Notes: generated by a model from the sequence alone, not told the origin. DNA of 64,000 nt from an uncultured Anaerolineaceae bacterium (GCA_938020565.1 CALIHP010000003.1:1-64000); one strand, 5' to 3'. Shown: positions 33,811 through 42,825, counted from the first letter of the stretch. Program-made: numbers and translations.

Positions 33811-34635
33811 CTACCAATCATGCTTTCTTGCGATGATCAACCCATGATTGGAGCTGCCTAAAATCGACGGTTCTTCGCAGGTTCGGATATGATAATCGGC
33901 CCAGCGGTTAAAATACGCCGGTTTCAGGTCGTTGATCCGTTCGGCCAGCATGCGCGCCGTCCCGTCCTGAGCGAGATGATGACAGACGCGCACCGGAAAC
34001 TCCGAAAGCATCGCTTCCATTTCGCTCGGCTTCGAGAACCAGGCGTCCGTCCAGAAACAATCCGGATCGTCGGACTTCATCGCCCCCTGCTCGATAATCG
34101 TCTGGTACCACTTTTCCTGTAGAAATTGCTTATTCTGCGTCGCCAGATGCGCGAAGGTAAAAAATTTATTAATATACGCAACATAAAGCATCCCGCCGCG
34201 CTTCAATACGCGCAGCGATTCCGCCAGCGCCCTGCGCCGGTCAGCAGCTTCGACTAAATGATAAATTGGCCCCATGCAGAATACTGTGTCGAACGTCTCG
34301 TCCGCAAACATACTTAAATCGCGGGCGTCATTCTGAAACGACTCGATCGAAAGATTCTGTTCCCTGGCTTTCCGCCGGATAATCTCGACGTAGGACGGCG
34401 TAATATCGAGCGCGGTAACTTCCAGCCCGCGCGCCGCGTAATACAGCGCGTATGCGCCGCCGCCCGCCGCAACGTCCAGGACCTTATCGCCCTCTTTCAG
34501 GTATTTATTCATGTAGACCAGCGTCGTCATAAACTCCAACCGGCGCACGTTATCCGCTTCCAGACGCTTATCTTCGTCATACGCCTCATACGCGCGGATT
34601 ACGTTTTTCAAGGATGAATCCGTCGTTTCCATCAT
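33811..34635 (-). CDS. Class I SAM-dependent methyltransferase
   Basis: A 274-residue protein with a Rossmann methyltransferase core: VLDVAAGGGAYALYYAARG (motif I), LDITPSYVEII (motif II), FDTVFCMGPIYHL (motif IV) and ALAESLRVLKRGGMLYVAYI (motif V/VI). The C-terminal third resembles small-molecule methyltransferases near UbiE/Methyltransf_11. The substrate is unknown. GGAGGTGG precedes two ATGs (34635 and 34632). It is monocistronic and convergent with ftsZ. Confidence 0.85.
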   Translation of the reverse strand: MMETTDSSLKNVIRAYEAYDEDKRLEADNVRRLEFMTTLVYMNKYLKEGDKVLDVAAGGGAYALYYAARGLEVTALDITPSYVEIIRRKAREQNLSIESFQNDARDLSMFADETFDTVFCMGPIYHLVEAADRRRALAESLRVLKRGGMLYVAYINKFFTFAHLATQNKQFLQEKWYQTIIEQGAMKSDDPDCFWTDAWFSKPSEMEAMLSEFPVRVCHHLAQDGTARMLAERINDLKPAYFNRWADYHIRTCEEPSILGSSNHGLIIARKHDW

Positions 34636-34851
34636 TTGTCCACCTCCGATAAATCCTGCGAATTGCGCCGGAACCGTCCGGCCTCGATTATAGATTAATT
34701 ATAGTTCAGCCTCCATCAAAATCCGTCGAAAGCTCTCAATAACTCCCAGATCGCGGGCTTCGCCGAACGGCAGGGCCTATTTGCCGTACAATAATTGAAA
34801 CCTTGCGAAAACGAAAAACGTCTTTCGTAATAAGAACAGGAGGCAATACGC

Positions 34852-36513
34852 ATGAATTCCATCAGTTCCATCCTCAGCGCAAGCGGAGCGTCGATCCGAA
34901 AATCCTTCCGCCGTTTCCCGATGACGCAGGCCGCGTTAGCTTTATTCATTATCCTGACCGCATTCGCGACGGACTTTTTCGGGCGCGCGAACGGATTCAA
35001 GCCGATCGATCACGTCATAACGCCGTTCCTGATGATGCTGACGTTTGGTTTATTCCTGATTGAGGCGTCGGCGATCCGAAAGAATGGTGTAAAAATCGGG
35101 ATGATCGCGCTCGCGGCAGCGATCGCCGCCTTTTTCGCCCTGACACATCCCGAAATCAATCCGATGAAGCTTGACGAGGCCGCCCGCGAAACCGTCGAAC
35201 GCATCCGGACGTTTTACGTCGTTCTTTGCCTCTGCCTCGCGGTTCGGGCGATCCTGAGCCAGGCACATATTTCGATCGACGAATTCGCCAAAAAAATCTA
35301 CGGCCATGGCTTCGCCGCCGCGATCGTCCTCGGCTGTTTTTCGCTTGGCGTCCTGCTCGTGACCGGAATTTTCGAGACTCTTTTTCTTTCGGGGAGCTAT
35401 GAACTGATCCCGCGCGTCTGGATTTTCTGCGCCCTGTCGTCGTTCTCGATCGGCGTTTTCTACGCGATCGAAAACCTGGATCAGGCGCCGGGAAAATTCT
35501 TTATCACGATCGGGAAATATGTCCTGCTCCCGGTCCTGGCGCTCGCTTTCATGATTATCTACGGATATATCGCCAAAATCCTGATCACGCAGATCATCCC
35601 ATCCAACGAAATCTTCCCCATCCTGAGCAGCCTGTTCTGTATAGGCGCTCCGATCTGGACGATGAACCGCGCGATGGATCATGACGACCGCACGGGTAAG
35701 CTGGTCGACCTGCTGCCGCTGCTGTTTATACCGTTTATCGCGCTTCAGGGGTATTCGATCTGGCTGCGTATTTCCGAATTCGGGCTGACAACGACGCGTT
35801 ATCTCGGCTGCGCGCTGATCGCGCTGGAGATCGTCTATTTCACGCTGTACTTTTTTCATGGACGAAAGACGGAAGGCGTCCTGACCGCCGCCGTCGTCCT
35901 CGCTGCGCTCGCCTACGTTGTTCCCGGGATTAACTCCCGCGACCTGCCGTTCAATCGACAGTTGGCTGAGTTGAACGCTTACGCCACCAACCCGGACACG
36001 TTCGACGAAAGCGATTTGTATCGCGTCGCCGGCGCTTACAACTACCTGAAATCCGTGCCCGGCGGCATGGAGGCCATGGAAACGATTGACGCGAAGATCC
36101 TCGATAAAATCGAATCGCTCCCGCTCGCGAGGTCCGAAGACAGGAGCTATTACAATTTTTGGGGCGAAAATAACGAAAAAATCGACGTGATCGGTTTCTC
36201 CGCGATCCGGCCCAATATCTACTGTAACTCAGAGTATAATGAAACGGTCGACCTGAACGCGATCGCCTGCTACCTGCCGGACAGCGCAGCGAAGGATCCG
36301 GAGCGCCGGCCGACGCCATTCCTGACGATCGATTTCAGCGAAATCTACGCGACATACGCGACCGTTCGCAGCGCGGAATCCAGACAGCTGGAAACGAATC
36401 AGGTCCCGCTCCCGAACGGGGACGTCCTCTGGCTGGAATCGCTGTCGTTTGAAATCGACGAAAACGGAGAGGTTCGATACTTCTCCGCGAACGGGTTCTA
36501 TCTAGAAAAATAG
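34852..36513 (+). CDS. Polytopic membrane protein, DUF4153-like
   Basis: 553 residues. About ten hydrophobic spans fill residues 20-365 and a soluble region of about 185 residues follows outside or inside the membrane. LLPVLALAFMIIYGYIAKILITQ, EFGLTTTRYLG and PGINSRDLPFNRQLAELN resemble the DUF4153 family of unknown function. AGGAGG lies just upstream of the ATG and TTGCGA-N18-TAATAA (34804-34833) could be the promoter. No partner genes indicate a role. Confidence 0.7.
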   Translation: MNSISSILSASGASIRKSFRRFPMTQAALALFIILTAFATDFFGRANGFKPIDHVITPFLMMLTFGLFLIEASAIRKNGVKIGMIALAAAIAAFFALTHPEINPMKLDEAARETVERIRTFYVVLCLCLAVRAILSQAHISIDEFAKKIYGHGFAAAIVLGCFSLGVLLVTGIFETLFLSGSYELIPRVWIFCALSSFSIGVFYAIENLDQAPGKFFITIGKYVLLPVLALAFMIIYGYIAKILITQIIPSNEIFPILSSLFCIGAPIWTMNRAMDHDDRTGKLVDLLPLLFIPFIALQGYSIWLRISEFGLTTTRYLGCALIALEIVYFTLYFFHGRKTEGVLTAAVVLAALAYVVPGINSRDLPFNRQLAELNAYATNPDTFDESDLYRVAGAYNYLKSVPGGMEAMETIDAKILDKIESLPLARSEDRSYYNFWGENNEKIDVIGFSAIRPNIYCNSEYNETVDLNAIACYLPDSAAKDPERRPTPFLTIDFSEIYATYATVRSAESRQLETNQVPLPNGDVLWLESLSFEIDENGEVRYFSANGFYLEK

Positions 36514-36524
36514 AACCCGTTTTC
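36490..36524 (+). terminator. Terminator overlapping the DUF4153 gene 3' end
   Basis: AACGGGTTCTAT (36490-36501) pairs perfectly with ATAGAACCCGTT (36510-36521), with further T residues just after. The 5' arm and the stop codon are both inside the hairpin. Confidence 0.75.
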
Positions 36525-36537
36525 ACGGAACCAACGA

Positions 36538-36574
36538 GGCGGGGGAAGTTTTACTTTTTCCCCCGCCGCTTTCT
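36538..36574. terminator. Second, probably bidirectional terminator
   Basis: GGCGGGGGAA (36538-36547) pairs with TTCCCCCGCC (36558-36567), with a T-rich loop and GCTTTCTTT after it. It lies between convergent genes and can serve both the DUF4153 gene and the lipoprotein gene on the other strand. Confidence 0.65.
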
Positions 36575-36595
36575 TTCTACGCCCGGCTCGTCCGG

Positions 36596-37303
36596 TTAAC
36601 GCCCCATTTCAATCAGCCGCGGCGTCACCATCAGGAACGGATTCTCACTGGAAAATCGCAGCGTCTCGACCGGCGCCTTCGCCGGATCGCCCGAATCCAG
36701 ATCCGCTTCCTTCGCGATCGTCCGCTCAACGTTCAGAACGACGTAATTTGCTCCGTCAAACGTAACGTCCATCGACGCTTTTAAGAACTTGTCCCCCTCG
36801 GACATCGAGCATTTCAGACCCTCTACCCGCCAGGTCCGCTCGTCCTTCGCCGACCAGCTCCCCTCGTCGACGACCAACAGGTGAAAACCCGACAGGTCGC
36901 TGTATGAATGAAAATTCGATAGATTAAACGTCGATCCGTCATCCTTGAAAACGTCGGTCGCCACGCCGTTCGTCATCGCAACGACCGCCGCCCGCAGCGC
37001 CATTTCGCGAGGGAATACGGATTCAGGATCGCCGCTATCCGCAACGCCGTCTCCGCCCGCCGGGCCAGAGTCCGGCGTCTCAGGAACGTCCGCGGCAGCG
37101 CCAGTCTCCGGCGTCTGAGTCGCTGCGTCCTGAGGCCCCTCGTCGTCAGCCCGGATAACCTCCGCGGCTGGAGCCGGCAGCGGCGTTTCGGTGGCTTCCG
37201 GTTCTTCGCCCGCGTGGTCCGGAACGTTACAGGCAGGCAGCAGAATAACAACGGCCGTCAACAGTAAGCCAAGCATGATTATGATTGCAATCCGTTTCAT
37301 CAA
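36596..37303 (-). CDS. Hypothetical lipoprotein
   Basis: 235 residues. The signal sequence ends in a lipobox (LLPAC) at about Cys25, followed by an 80-residue Pro/Glu/Thr/Ala-rich low-complexity linker and a C-terminal globular part of about 140 residues with several Asp/Ser-rich strands (FHSYSDLSGFHLLVVDEGSW, TVRNV-like segments). I do not recognise the domain. It lies 16 bases downstream of the polytopic protein at 37320, so it belongs to that three-gene operon. Confidence 0.7.
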   Translation of the reverse strand: MMKRIAIIIMLGLLLTAVVILLPACNVPDHAGEEPEATETPLPAPAAEVIRADDEGPQDAATQTPETGAAADVPETPDSGPAGGDGVADSGDPESVFPREMALRAAVVAMTNGVATDVFKDDGSTFNLSNFHSYSDLSGFHLLVVDEGSWSAKDERTWRVEGLKCSMSEGDKFLKASMDVTFDGANYVVLNVERTIAKEADLDSGDPAKAPVETLRFSSENPFLMVTPRLIEMGR

Positions 37304-37319
37304 TTCTCCTCAACTATCG

Positions 37320-38690
37320 TTATTTAAAAATCCTGGCGACATCATACGCGAACTTCGCCATCGACAAAAAAGCGAAGACCGGCATCGCCCTGTTCAGGAC
37401 CCGCCGTTCCTTCTCGCCGATCAATCCTTCCCGAAACGCCGAGAAGATCCCGGCCAACGCCGCAGAGATCAGGCAGAACGCCAGGACCGAGCAGGCGCGA
37501 TACCCCGACTGGAATACAGACGGCGAAAAGCCAATGACGAGGCGCGTCGAAAACCCCGCCGCCAGGAGCACGCCCATCACAGCCAGATCCCGCCGTCGGT
37601 TCATGACCAAATAATATGACAGAATGAACAGCGCCAGGAACAATCCAAAAACAAAAAACTTGACAAAAGCATTCATCGAGTACCGCGTCGTCTCCGATAT
37701 CAGTCCATATCGGCTGATCGGCGCGGCAATCACGTTCCCGAACGGGACCAGACGTTCCGTCAGGTTAGAAAACTGCCGGTGGAACGCGCTGACGATCGCG
37801 AAAGGCACGAACGGAATCAGCGAATAAGCCAGACTTCGGAACTTTTTCCAGATCAGGTAAGTCATCCCTGCGCAGAGAAAGACAACCAGGAGATGATTCT
37901 CGACGATCAGCCACTGCAACGTCATCGAAAGCCCGATCTCGACTTTATCAAAAACGCTCAGCTTCCCAAAGAACGGCAGCCACCGTGTTTCTAAAAAAGT
38001 CCGATTATGATTTCCCGGCGACGCGAAAACGAAAACGAGACTTCCCACGCTCAGGAGCCAGAAAACGACGCTCGCGGCGACGAGGCGGCGGCGAACGATC
38101 GTATAGACCAGGAAACTCGTGTAAGCGAACAGGATCACGACCATCATCTGTTCATTGTTCGCGCCATAAATCAGGCATGCGCCATACGCGGTCAGCTCGT
38201 ACCAACGGACCGATTCACCATCCAGCCAGCGCCGGATCGGAACGAGCGACATCATGCCAAACGCGATCGGGCTCAGGTACGTCGTCATCGTCGCGATCCA
38301 GCCGGCCGAGCCAAGCTCGGTCAGCGGATACAGCATGGCCATCCCGGCAACGATCAGATTTCCCGACCTGCGGTCCCCCTCGACGAAAAGCCGCGACAGC
38401 GCGGACAACAGGACATACATCGAAAGACCCATGAAAAGAGCGAAAAAAACCTGATTCCGCCCGGTCAGGTAGTACATCACAAAATTGATCAGGACACGCG
38501 ACGCCCAGGTAAAGTACATCTCCCAGGCCCTGTTCCAGATTTCGGCGGCCGGTACGCCTCTCGTCAGGTAGATATTGACGAGATCGTCGCCGCCCAGCCG
38601 TGCGAAATACATGATAACCGCGAATGCCAAACTGACCGCAATAAAAATCAGCCGATCATCCAAAAGCCAACGCTGAATTCTCGCTTTCAT
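37320..38690 (-). CDS. Polytopic membrane protein, DUF6056/glucosyltransferase-like
   Basis: 456 residues with about eleven or twelve membrane spans. The N-terminal MYFARLGGDDL after the first span and the mid-protein FASPGNHNRTF loop resemble the DUF6056 family and lipid-linked glycosyltransferases that carry an acidic pair after the first span. The substrate is unknown. Its start overlaps the stop of the small protein at 38687 by four bases, so they are co-translated. Confidence 0.6.
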   Translation of the reverse strand: MKARIQRWLLDDRLIFIAVSLAFAVIMYFARLGGDDLVNIYLTRGVPAAEIWNRAWEMYFTWASRVLINFVMYYLTGRNQVFFALFMGLSMYVLLSALSRLFVEGDRRSGNLIVAGMAMLYPLTELGSAGWIATMTTYLSPIAFGMMSLVPIRRWLDGESVRWYELTAYGACLIYGANNEQMMVVILFAYTSFLVYTIVRRRLVAASVVFWLLSVGSLVFVFASPGNHNRTFLETRWLPFFGKLSVFDKVEIGLSMTLQWLIVENHLLVVFLCAGMTYLIWKKFRSLAYSLIPFVPFAIVSAFHRQFSNLTERLVPFGNVIAAPISRYGLISETTRYSMNAFVKFFVFGLFLALFILSYYLVMNRRRDLAVMGVLLAAGFSTRLVIGFSPSVFQSGYRACSVLAFCLISAALAGIFSAFREGLIGEKERRVLNRAMPVFAFLSMAKFAYDVARIFK

Positions 38691-39187
38691 CGCTGATCCC
38701 TTTCCAACGCCGTTTCCGTATCAATCAGGCGTTCCTTTCCCTGAATTTTTACGCGTAACAGGATCGTATACGAACGCTTCGCCAGGTCGATCGGAGCGCG
38801 AGCCGGAATCAGGACCTCGAACCCGGCCCAGTCATAGTTCGTTCCGTCGTCCATCTCCGCCGTCACGTCATCGCGGAAGGTTACCACCGTCGGCAGGAGG
38901 AACCCTTTTCCGGTCTCCTCCTCTCTCAGGACGACGTCGATCTCGACCGGCAGCGTTTCATGATGACGTTCTATGATCCAGCCTTTAATTCGAATCATAG
39001 CCGCCGATTCGACCGTCTCCAACGCGAATTCATACTTCTCCGCCGTGGAGGCTATCGGAACGGAAGCGACGTCGAAAGGCTGGATCCGCGTATCCTCCCA
39101 GACCAGGAACGCCCAAGCGGCAATGATCAGAAGAAAGGAGCTGATGATAAACGGCAGGATGATCTTTTTTTGTTCGAGTCTTTCCAT
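38687..39187 (-). CDS. Hypothetical single-pass membrane protein
   Basis: 166 residues. One membrane span near residues 10-30 (ILPFIISSFLLIIAAWAFLVW) is followed by an extracytoplasmic beta-rich domain (MIRIKGWIIERHHETLPVEIDVVLREE). I do not recognise a family. First gene of the three-gene operon with the polytopic protein and lipoprotein; the overlapping stop/start suggests it is a subunit or accessory of the polytopic protein. Confidence 0.65.
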   Translation of the reverse strand: MERLEQKKIILPFIISSFLLIIAAWAFLVWEDTRIQPFDVASVPIASTAEKYEFALETVESAAMIRIKGWIIERHHETLPVEIDVVLREEETGKGFLLPTVVTFRDDVTAEMDDGTNYDWAGFEVLIPARAPIDLAKRSYTILLRVKIQGKERLIDTETALERDQR

Positions 39188-39276
39188 GTTCAGCGCCTCC
39201 TATGCGTCAGGATACAGGAATCATACCATGAGGAACGCCGCGCGGCGCGCCGAAATTTCATCGGCAGAATTTCCTG

Positions 39277-39282
39277 TATAAT
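39277..39282 (+). promoter_or_regulatory. -10 box giving a leaderless transcript for the GT39-like gene
   Basis: TATAAT preceded by TG ends seven bases before the ATG at 39290, placing the predicted start of transcription at the start codon. No Shine-Dalgarno is present. It lies in the 102-base divergent gap shared with the operon on the minus strand. Confidence 0.5.
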
Positions 39283-39289
39283 TTTTGAC

Positions 39290-40921
39290 ATGAAAATAAG
39301 CCGCCGCGAAAAGCCGCTGTACGCCCTGACGATCGCGCTCATGGCCGTCTATTTCGTTCTTGGCTGCGGGATTTTCGACGATTACGGCTGCGGTCCGGAC
39401 GAGGGAATCGAACGGCAGACGTCGCTTGTCAATTTCCGATACACGATCGAGCGGCTGCGGCTGCCAGTTCCGGATCGCTGGACGACGTTCCTCGCGTACC
39501 TGCCTGACCTGAAAGAATACCGGGACCGATATTACGGAACCGCGCTGCACCAGCCGCTCGTCCTGATCGAGGCGATGGGAAATTTTACGATGCCCGCCCG
39601 CGACTTCTATCGCATGCGTCATTTTTATACGTTTTTGAACTGGTACGCGGCGACGATCTTCTTTTACGCGCTGATCCGAAGACGCTTTGGCGACCCGCTG
39701 ACCGCGCTGATCGGTTGGCTGATCCTTGTCCTGACGCCGCGCTTCTTCGCCGAGGCTTTCTATAATAATAAGGATATCCTGTTTACCGCTTGGACAATTT
39801 TTTCGCTCTGCACGGTCGATCGCTGGATCCAGCGGAAAACGGTTCGTTCCGCGTTGCTGACCGCCGCCGTCCTGGCGCTGACCGTCAATACGCGCCTGAA
39901 CGGTCTGGCCTACCTGCCCATCGCGATTGCGATTTATTTTATCAGCGCGCTCCAATCAAAAGAAAAGCCTCGGGACGCCCTGACGCAGGTCCTCCTGATC
40001 GGGATCCTCTTTCTGATTTTCCTGATTGCAATTACGCCGAACCTCTGGGAATCGCCGCTGCCAACGCTGATCGAGACGTTTCGTTTTAGCGCCGCCCACC
40101 CGAACCACAGCGCGCAGGGGAACCTTTTTTTCGGAAAGCTGATCGACGCGTCGCTGTCCCGAAGGTACGTCGCCGTATGGATCGCGCTGACGACGCCGAC
40201 AGGGTACCTGATTTTATCCGCTGCGGGGCTGATCCTCTTTTTTTTCGAAACGTTCCGCCGGCGGAAGACGTCCGAACCGCGCCCGTCGCAGCGAAGCGAC
40301 CTGCTCGCGCTGACGATCGGCGCCGTCCCGCTTTTATATATCGTGCTGCGCCATGTCACGATTTATAATACCTGGCGGCACTGTTATTTCGTATATCCTA
40401 CAATCGTATATTTCGCCGCCTTCGCCGTCAACCGCTCTATCAGCAAGCTGCGCGCGGTTCCGAGTCCGAACGTCCGCGCCGGAATGGCGGGTCTCGCTGC
40501 GGCGTGCCTGATCGCGATGATTGGCGAGAGCGGCGTCTGGATCGCGCGAAACCACCCCTATCAGTTCGCCTATTTCGCCCCACCCGCGCGTCCGAACGCG
40601 GAAGCGTTTTCCGGGGACTACTGGGGAATCGCAACGCGCCAGCTCCTGGAAGCGATCGCTGAAAACGACCCATCGCCCTGGATTCAGGTCAATCATCTCT
40701 ACACGCAAACCGGCTCGATCAACCGGGGGAATCTGGACGACGTGGACCGCGTCCGAATGGACCTGTCCTACGAAATCAACGATGATACCGACTATATCCT
40801 GTTCAGCCGGGATGAAAAGACGCTCGATCCGGCCGACTTTTCCGGCTTTGAGCCGTGGTATGAAATTCGTGTCGACGGTTCGCTGATCGGGGCGGTACTG
40901 AAAAGAACCGGTGCGCCGTAA
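39290..40921 (+). CDS. Glycosyltransferase family 39-like membrane protein (ArnT/PMT type)
   Basis: 543 residues with about ten or eleven membrane spans. The first loop after span one holds an Asp-Glu pair (GCGPDEGIERQ), and TPRFFAEAFYNNKDILFTAW is the hallmark segment of GT39-type transferases that use polyprenyl-phosphate sugars. A C-terminal soluble domain of about 140 residues follows. It would glycosylate a lipid, wall polymer or protein outside the membrane. Start at 39290 rather than any upstream codon because of the TATAAT just before it. Divergent from another polytopic, glycosyltransferase-like gene. Confidence 0.72.
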   Translation: MKISRREKPLYALTIALMAVYFVLGCGIFDDYGCGPDEGIERQTSLVNFRYTIERLRLPVPDRWTTFLAYLPDLKEYRDRYYGTALHQPLVLIEAMGNFTMPARDFYRMRHFYTFLNWYAATIFFYALIRRRFGDPLTALIGWLILVLTPRFFAEAFYNNKDILFTAWTIFSLCTVDRWIQRKTVRSALLTAAVLALTVNTRLNGLAYLPIAIAIYFISALQSKEKPRDALTQVLLIGILFLIFLIAITPNLWESPLPTLIETFRFSAAHPNHSAQGNLFFGKLIDASLSRRYVAVWIALTTPTGYLILSAAGLILFFFETFRRRKTSEPRPSQRSDLLALTIGAVPLLYIVLRHVTIYNTWRHCYFVYPTIVYFAAFAVNRSISKLRAVPSPNVRAGMAGLAAACLIAMIGESGVWIARNHPYQFAYFAPPARPNAEAFSGDYWGIATRQLLEAIAENDPSPWIQVNHLYTQTGSINRGNLDDVDRVRMDLSYEINDDTDYILFSRDEKTLDPADFSGFEPWYEIRVDGSLIGAVLKRTGAP

Positions 40922-40952
40922 GACAAAGCAATAATTCATCGGATCATATCCT

Positions 40953-40968
40953 TGTGACAAAAATCATA
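40953..40968 (+). promoter_or_regulatory. Possible CRP/FNR-type site upstream of the sugar operon
   Basis: TGTGA-N6-TCATA differs by one base from the CRP consensus TGTGA-N6-TCACA, about 70 bases upstream of the likely -10. A second TGTGACA lies at 40976-40982. Whether this organism has a CRP homologue that reads this site is unknown. Confidence 0.25.
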
Positions 40969-41017
40969 TTTACGCTGTGACACTGTCATCAGACAGCCCA
41001 AACAGGGCGAATTCCCC

Positions 41018-41045
41018 TTGCTTTTTTGCAAAATGAGATTATATT
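41018..41045 (+). promoter_or_regulatory. Promoter of the HutC-type regulator and amino-sugar operon
   Basis: TTGCTT (41018-41023), a 16-base spacer and TATATT (41040-41045). Transcription would start near 41052, about five bases before the ATG at 41057, so the message has almost no leader. Confidence 0.55.
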
Positions 41046-41054
41046 GTTATAACA
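41045..41054 (+). promoter_or_regulatory. Palindromic operator candidate
   Basis: TGTTATAACA is a perfect 10-base palindrome at the -10/start region. HutC-type GntR regulators often bind short palindromes with GT and AC ends. Its position would block transcription initiation when bound. Confidence 0.4.
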
Positions 41055-41056
41055 TC

Positions 41057-41818
41057 ATGCAAACAGCAAAATTACCCATCCCTAATCGATTAGACCGCAA
41101 CAGTTACAAGCCGCTCTACTTACAGTTAGCACAGCAGATTACCGCCTGTATCAACAAAGGCGAGCTAAAGAGCGGCGATCGGATTCCATCCGAGCTGGAT
41201 CTCGCGAAAGAACTAAATATTTCCCGAATGACGGTCCGCTTGGCAATGGATGAGCTCTTAGATCATGGAATCGTTTATCGGGAGCAGGGACGCGGCACAT
41301 ACATCGCAGAACCGCAAATGAAAGGCGTGCGTGGATTCTCCAGTTTTACGGAGGACATGACCGATCGCGGCTTTGCGACCTTGACAAGCGTATTAGAGAA
41401 TAAAAAGACAATCGCAACGCATGCCGTCATGATCGAGATGGGGCTGCGCGAGCCGCGTGAAGTCGTCCAAATCAAACGGCTTCGGTTCGTTGAAGGCGTG
41501 CCTTGGGCGCTTCAAGCGACAACGCTGCCAGCAGATTCGGTTCCCGGATTGGAAAACGAGGACCTATCCCAGTCTCTATTCAAAATTCTCCGTGAAAAAT
41601 ATCAAATTCATCCTGCCTGGACCGATGCGAAAGTGCATGCGCGGATCGCAGATGAAAAAGAATCCGCACTGCTGGAACTTCCGGTCGGTTCACCGGTCCT
41701 CGTCGTCCATGGTATCACCTATACGGATTCGTTTGAACTGGTCGAAGTCGTCCATACGGTATACAACGCTGAAGAAGTATCGCTGTACATGGGACGGCAG
41801 AAAGTATCACGGGGATAA
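41057..41818 (+). CDS. GntR-family regulator, HutC (UTRA) subfamily
   Basis: 253 residues. The winged helix is at about residues 15-80 (LQLAQQITACINKGELKSGDRIPSELDLAKELNISRMTVRLAMDELLDHG) with the conserved GRGTYIAE after it. A UTRA ligand domain follows, with IKRLRFVEGVPWALQATTLP. NagR/DasR-type members bind amino-sugar phosphates. The ATG at 41057 is preceded by a palindrome and -10 but no ribosome site. It leads an operon with a ROK kinase, ABC importer and SIS proteins, so it probably senses a phosphorylated sugar. Confidence 0.9.
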   Translation: MQTAKLPIPNRLDRNSYKPLYLQLAQQITACINKGELKSGDRIPSELDLAKELNISRMTVRLAMDELLDHGIVYREQGRGTYIAEPQMKGVRGFSSFTEDMTDRGFATLTSVLENKKTIATHAVMIEMGLREPREVVQIKRLRFVEGVPWALQATTLPADSVPGLENEDLSQSLFKILREKYQIHPAWTDAKVHARIADEKESALLELPVGSPVLVVHGITYTDSFELVEVVHTVYNAEEVSLYMGRQKVSRG

Positions 41819-41820
41819 AA

Positions 41821-42825
41821 ATGTCACAAAATGGAAATAAACCTGTACTCGGGATCGATATCGGCGGAACCAAAATCGCGGGCGCGTTGATTTCGCGGAA
41901 CGGCGAGATTTTTCATAAAACTCAAATTCCCACGCCGCAAACCGGCCCGGGGAACGGTTTCCAGCAAATCGCCAGCCTCATCGATCAGATTCTGAAAAAC
42001 GCCGGCCTTTACACGAAGGACATCGCAGGGGTCGGGGTCGGAATCCCAGCAGCGTTAGAACCTGAAACGGATTTTGTCCTCAACGCGCCGAATATTACCG
42101 GATGGACCAACGTGGACCTGAAGGGCTACCTTCAAGAGAAACTGGCTGTTCCAACCGCGCTGGAATACGACGGACATACGGCAGTTCTCGGAGAATTCTG
42201 GAAAGGGGCGGGGCAGGGTTTCCAAAACGTTGCTGATGTCATTATCGGAACAGGAATCGGAGCTGGATTCATTGCTGACGGGCGGCTTATTCGCGGTGCA
42301 AATCGGCTCGCCGGCGCTGTTGGCTGGCAGGTTTTATCGCTTTCTCCGGGAGAATTCCCCGAACGAAACGAAACGAACGGCTTTTGGGAAAGCTGCTGTT
42401 CCGGGGTAGGAATCGCTGCGTCCGCCCAAGGTCGCTTTTCCGAGCGGGAACTTTCCCAAATTCACGTCAAATACGGAGAAATAACCACAAAAACGATTTT
42501 CGATTTAGCTAAAGCCGGTAATCGAACCGCAGCCGAAATTCTTAACCAGGCTGCCGACCGGATCGGAATTGGACTGGCAAATATTATTTCAACGCTGAAC
42601 CCGGAAAGAATTATTTTAGGCGGGACCGTTGGACAAGCCTGCGATTTCCTGCTGAATCGAATTACAGCGTCGGCGAAGAAAAGCGCACAGCCGATATCAG
42701 CCAGAACCGCTGATATCGTGACTTCCAGCTTAGGAACAGACGCCGGCCTTTTAGGAGCCGCATACGGGATCATCCTACGATTGGACGGTGTTTCCCGAAA
42801 TGAAGAAAAAAGGAGAAAATCATGA
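41821..42825 (+). CDS. ROK-family sugar kinase
   Basis: 334 residues. LGIDIGGTKIAGALI is the ATP phosphate-1 motif, VGVGIPAALEPE the ROK segment and IIGTGIGAGFIADGRL the phosphate-2 motif. It phosphorylates a hexose or amino sugar after uptake. The usual ROK zinc motif CxCGxxGCxE is missing; the equivalent stretch reads NGFWESCCSG. The gene starts two bases after the regulator stop and ends overlapping the binding-protein gene (ATGA). Confidence 0.88.
   Translation: MSQNGNKPVLGIDIGGTKIAGALISRNGEIFHKTQIPTPQTGPGNGFQQIASLIDQILKNAGLYTKDIAGVGVGIPAALEPETDFVLNAPNITGWTNVDLKGYLQEKLAVPTALEYDGHTAVLGEFWKGAGQGFQNVADVIIGTGIGAGFIADGRLIRGANRLAGAVGWQVLSLSPGEFPERNETNGFWESCCSGVGIAASAQGRFSERELSQIHVKYGEITTKTIFDLAKAGNRTAAEILNQAADRIGIGLANIISTLNPERIILGGTVGQACDFLLNRITASAKKSAQPISARTADIVTSSLGTDAGLLGAAYGIILRLDGVSRNEEKRRKS

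Noticed and set aside
40976..40991. Second CRP-like site TGTGACACTGTCATCA
   Set aside because: The right half does not match TCACA; only the first TGTGA-N6-TCATA is close, and even that is tentative.
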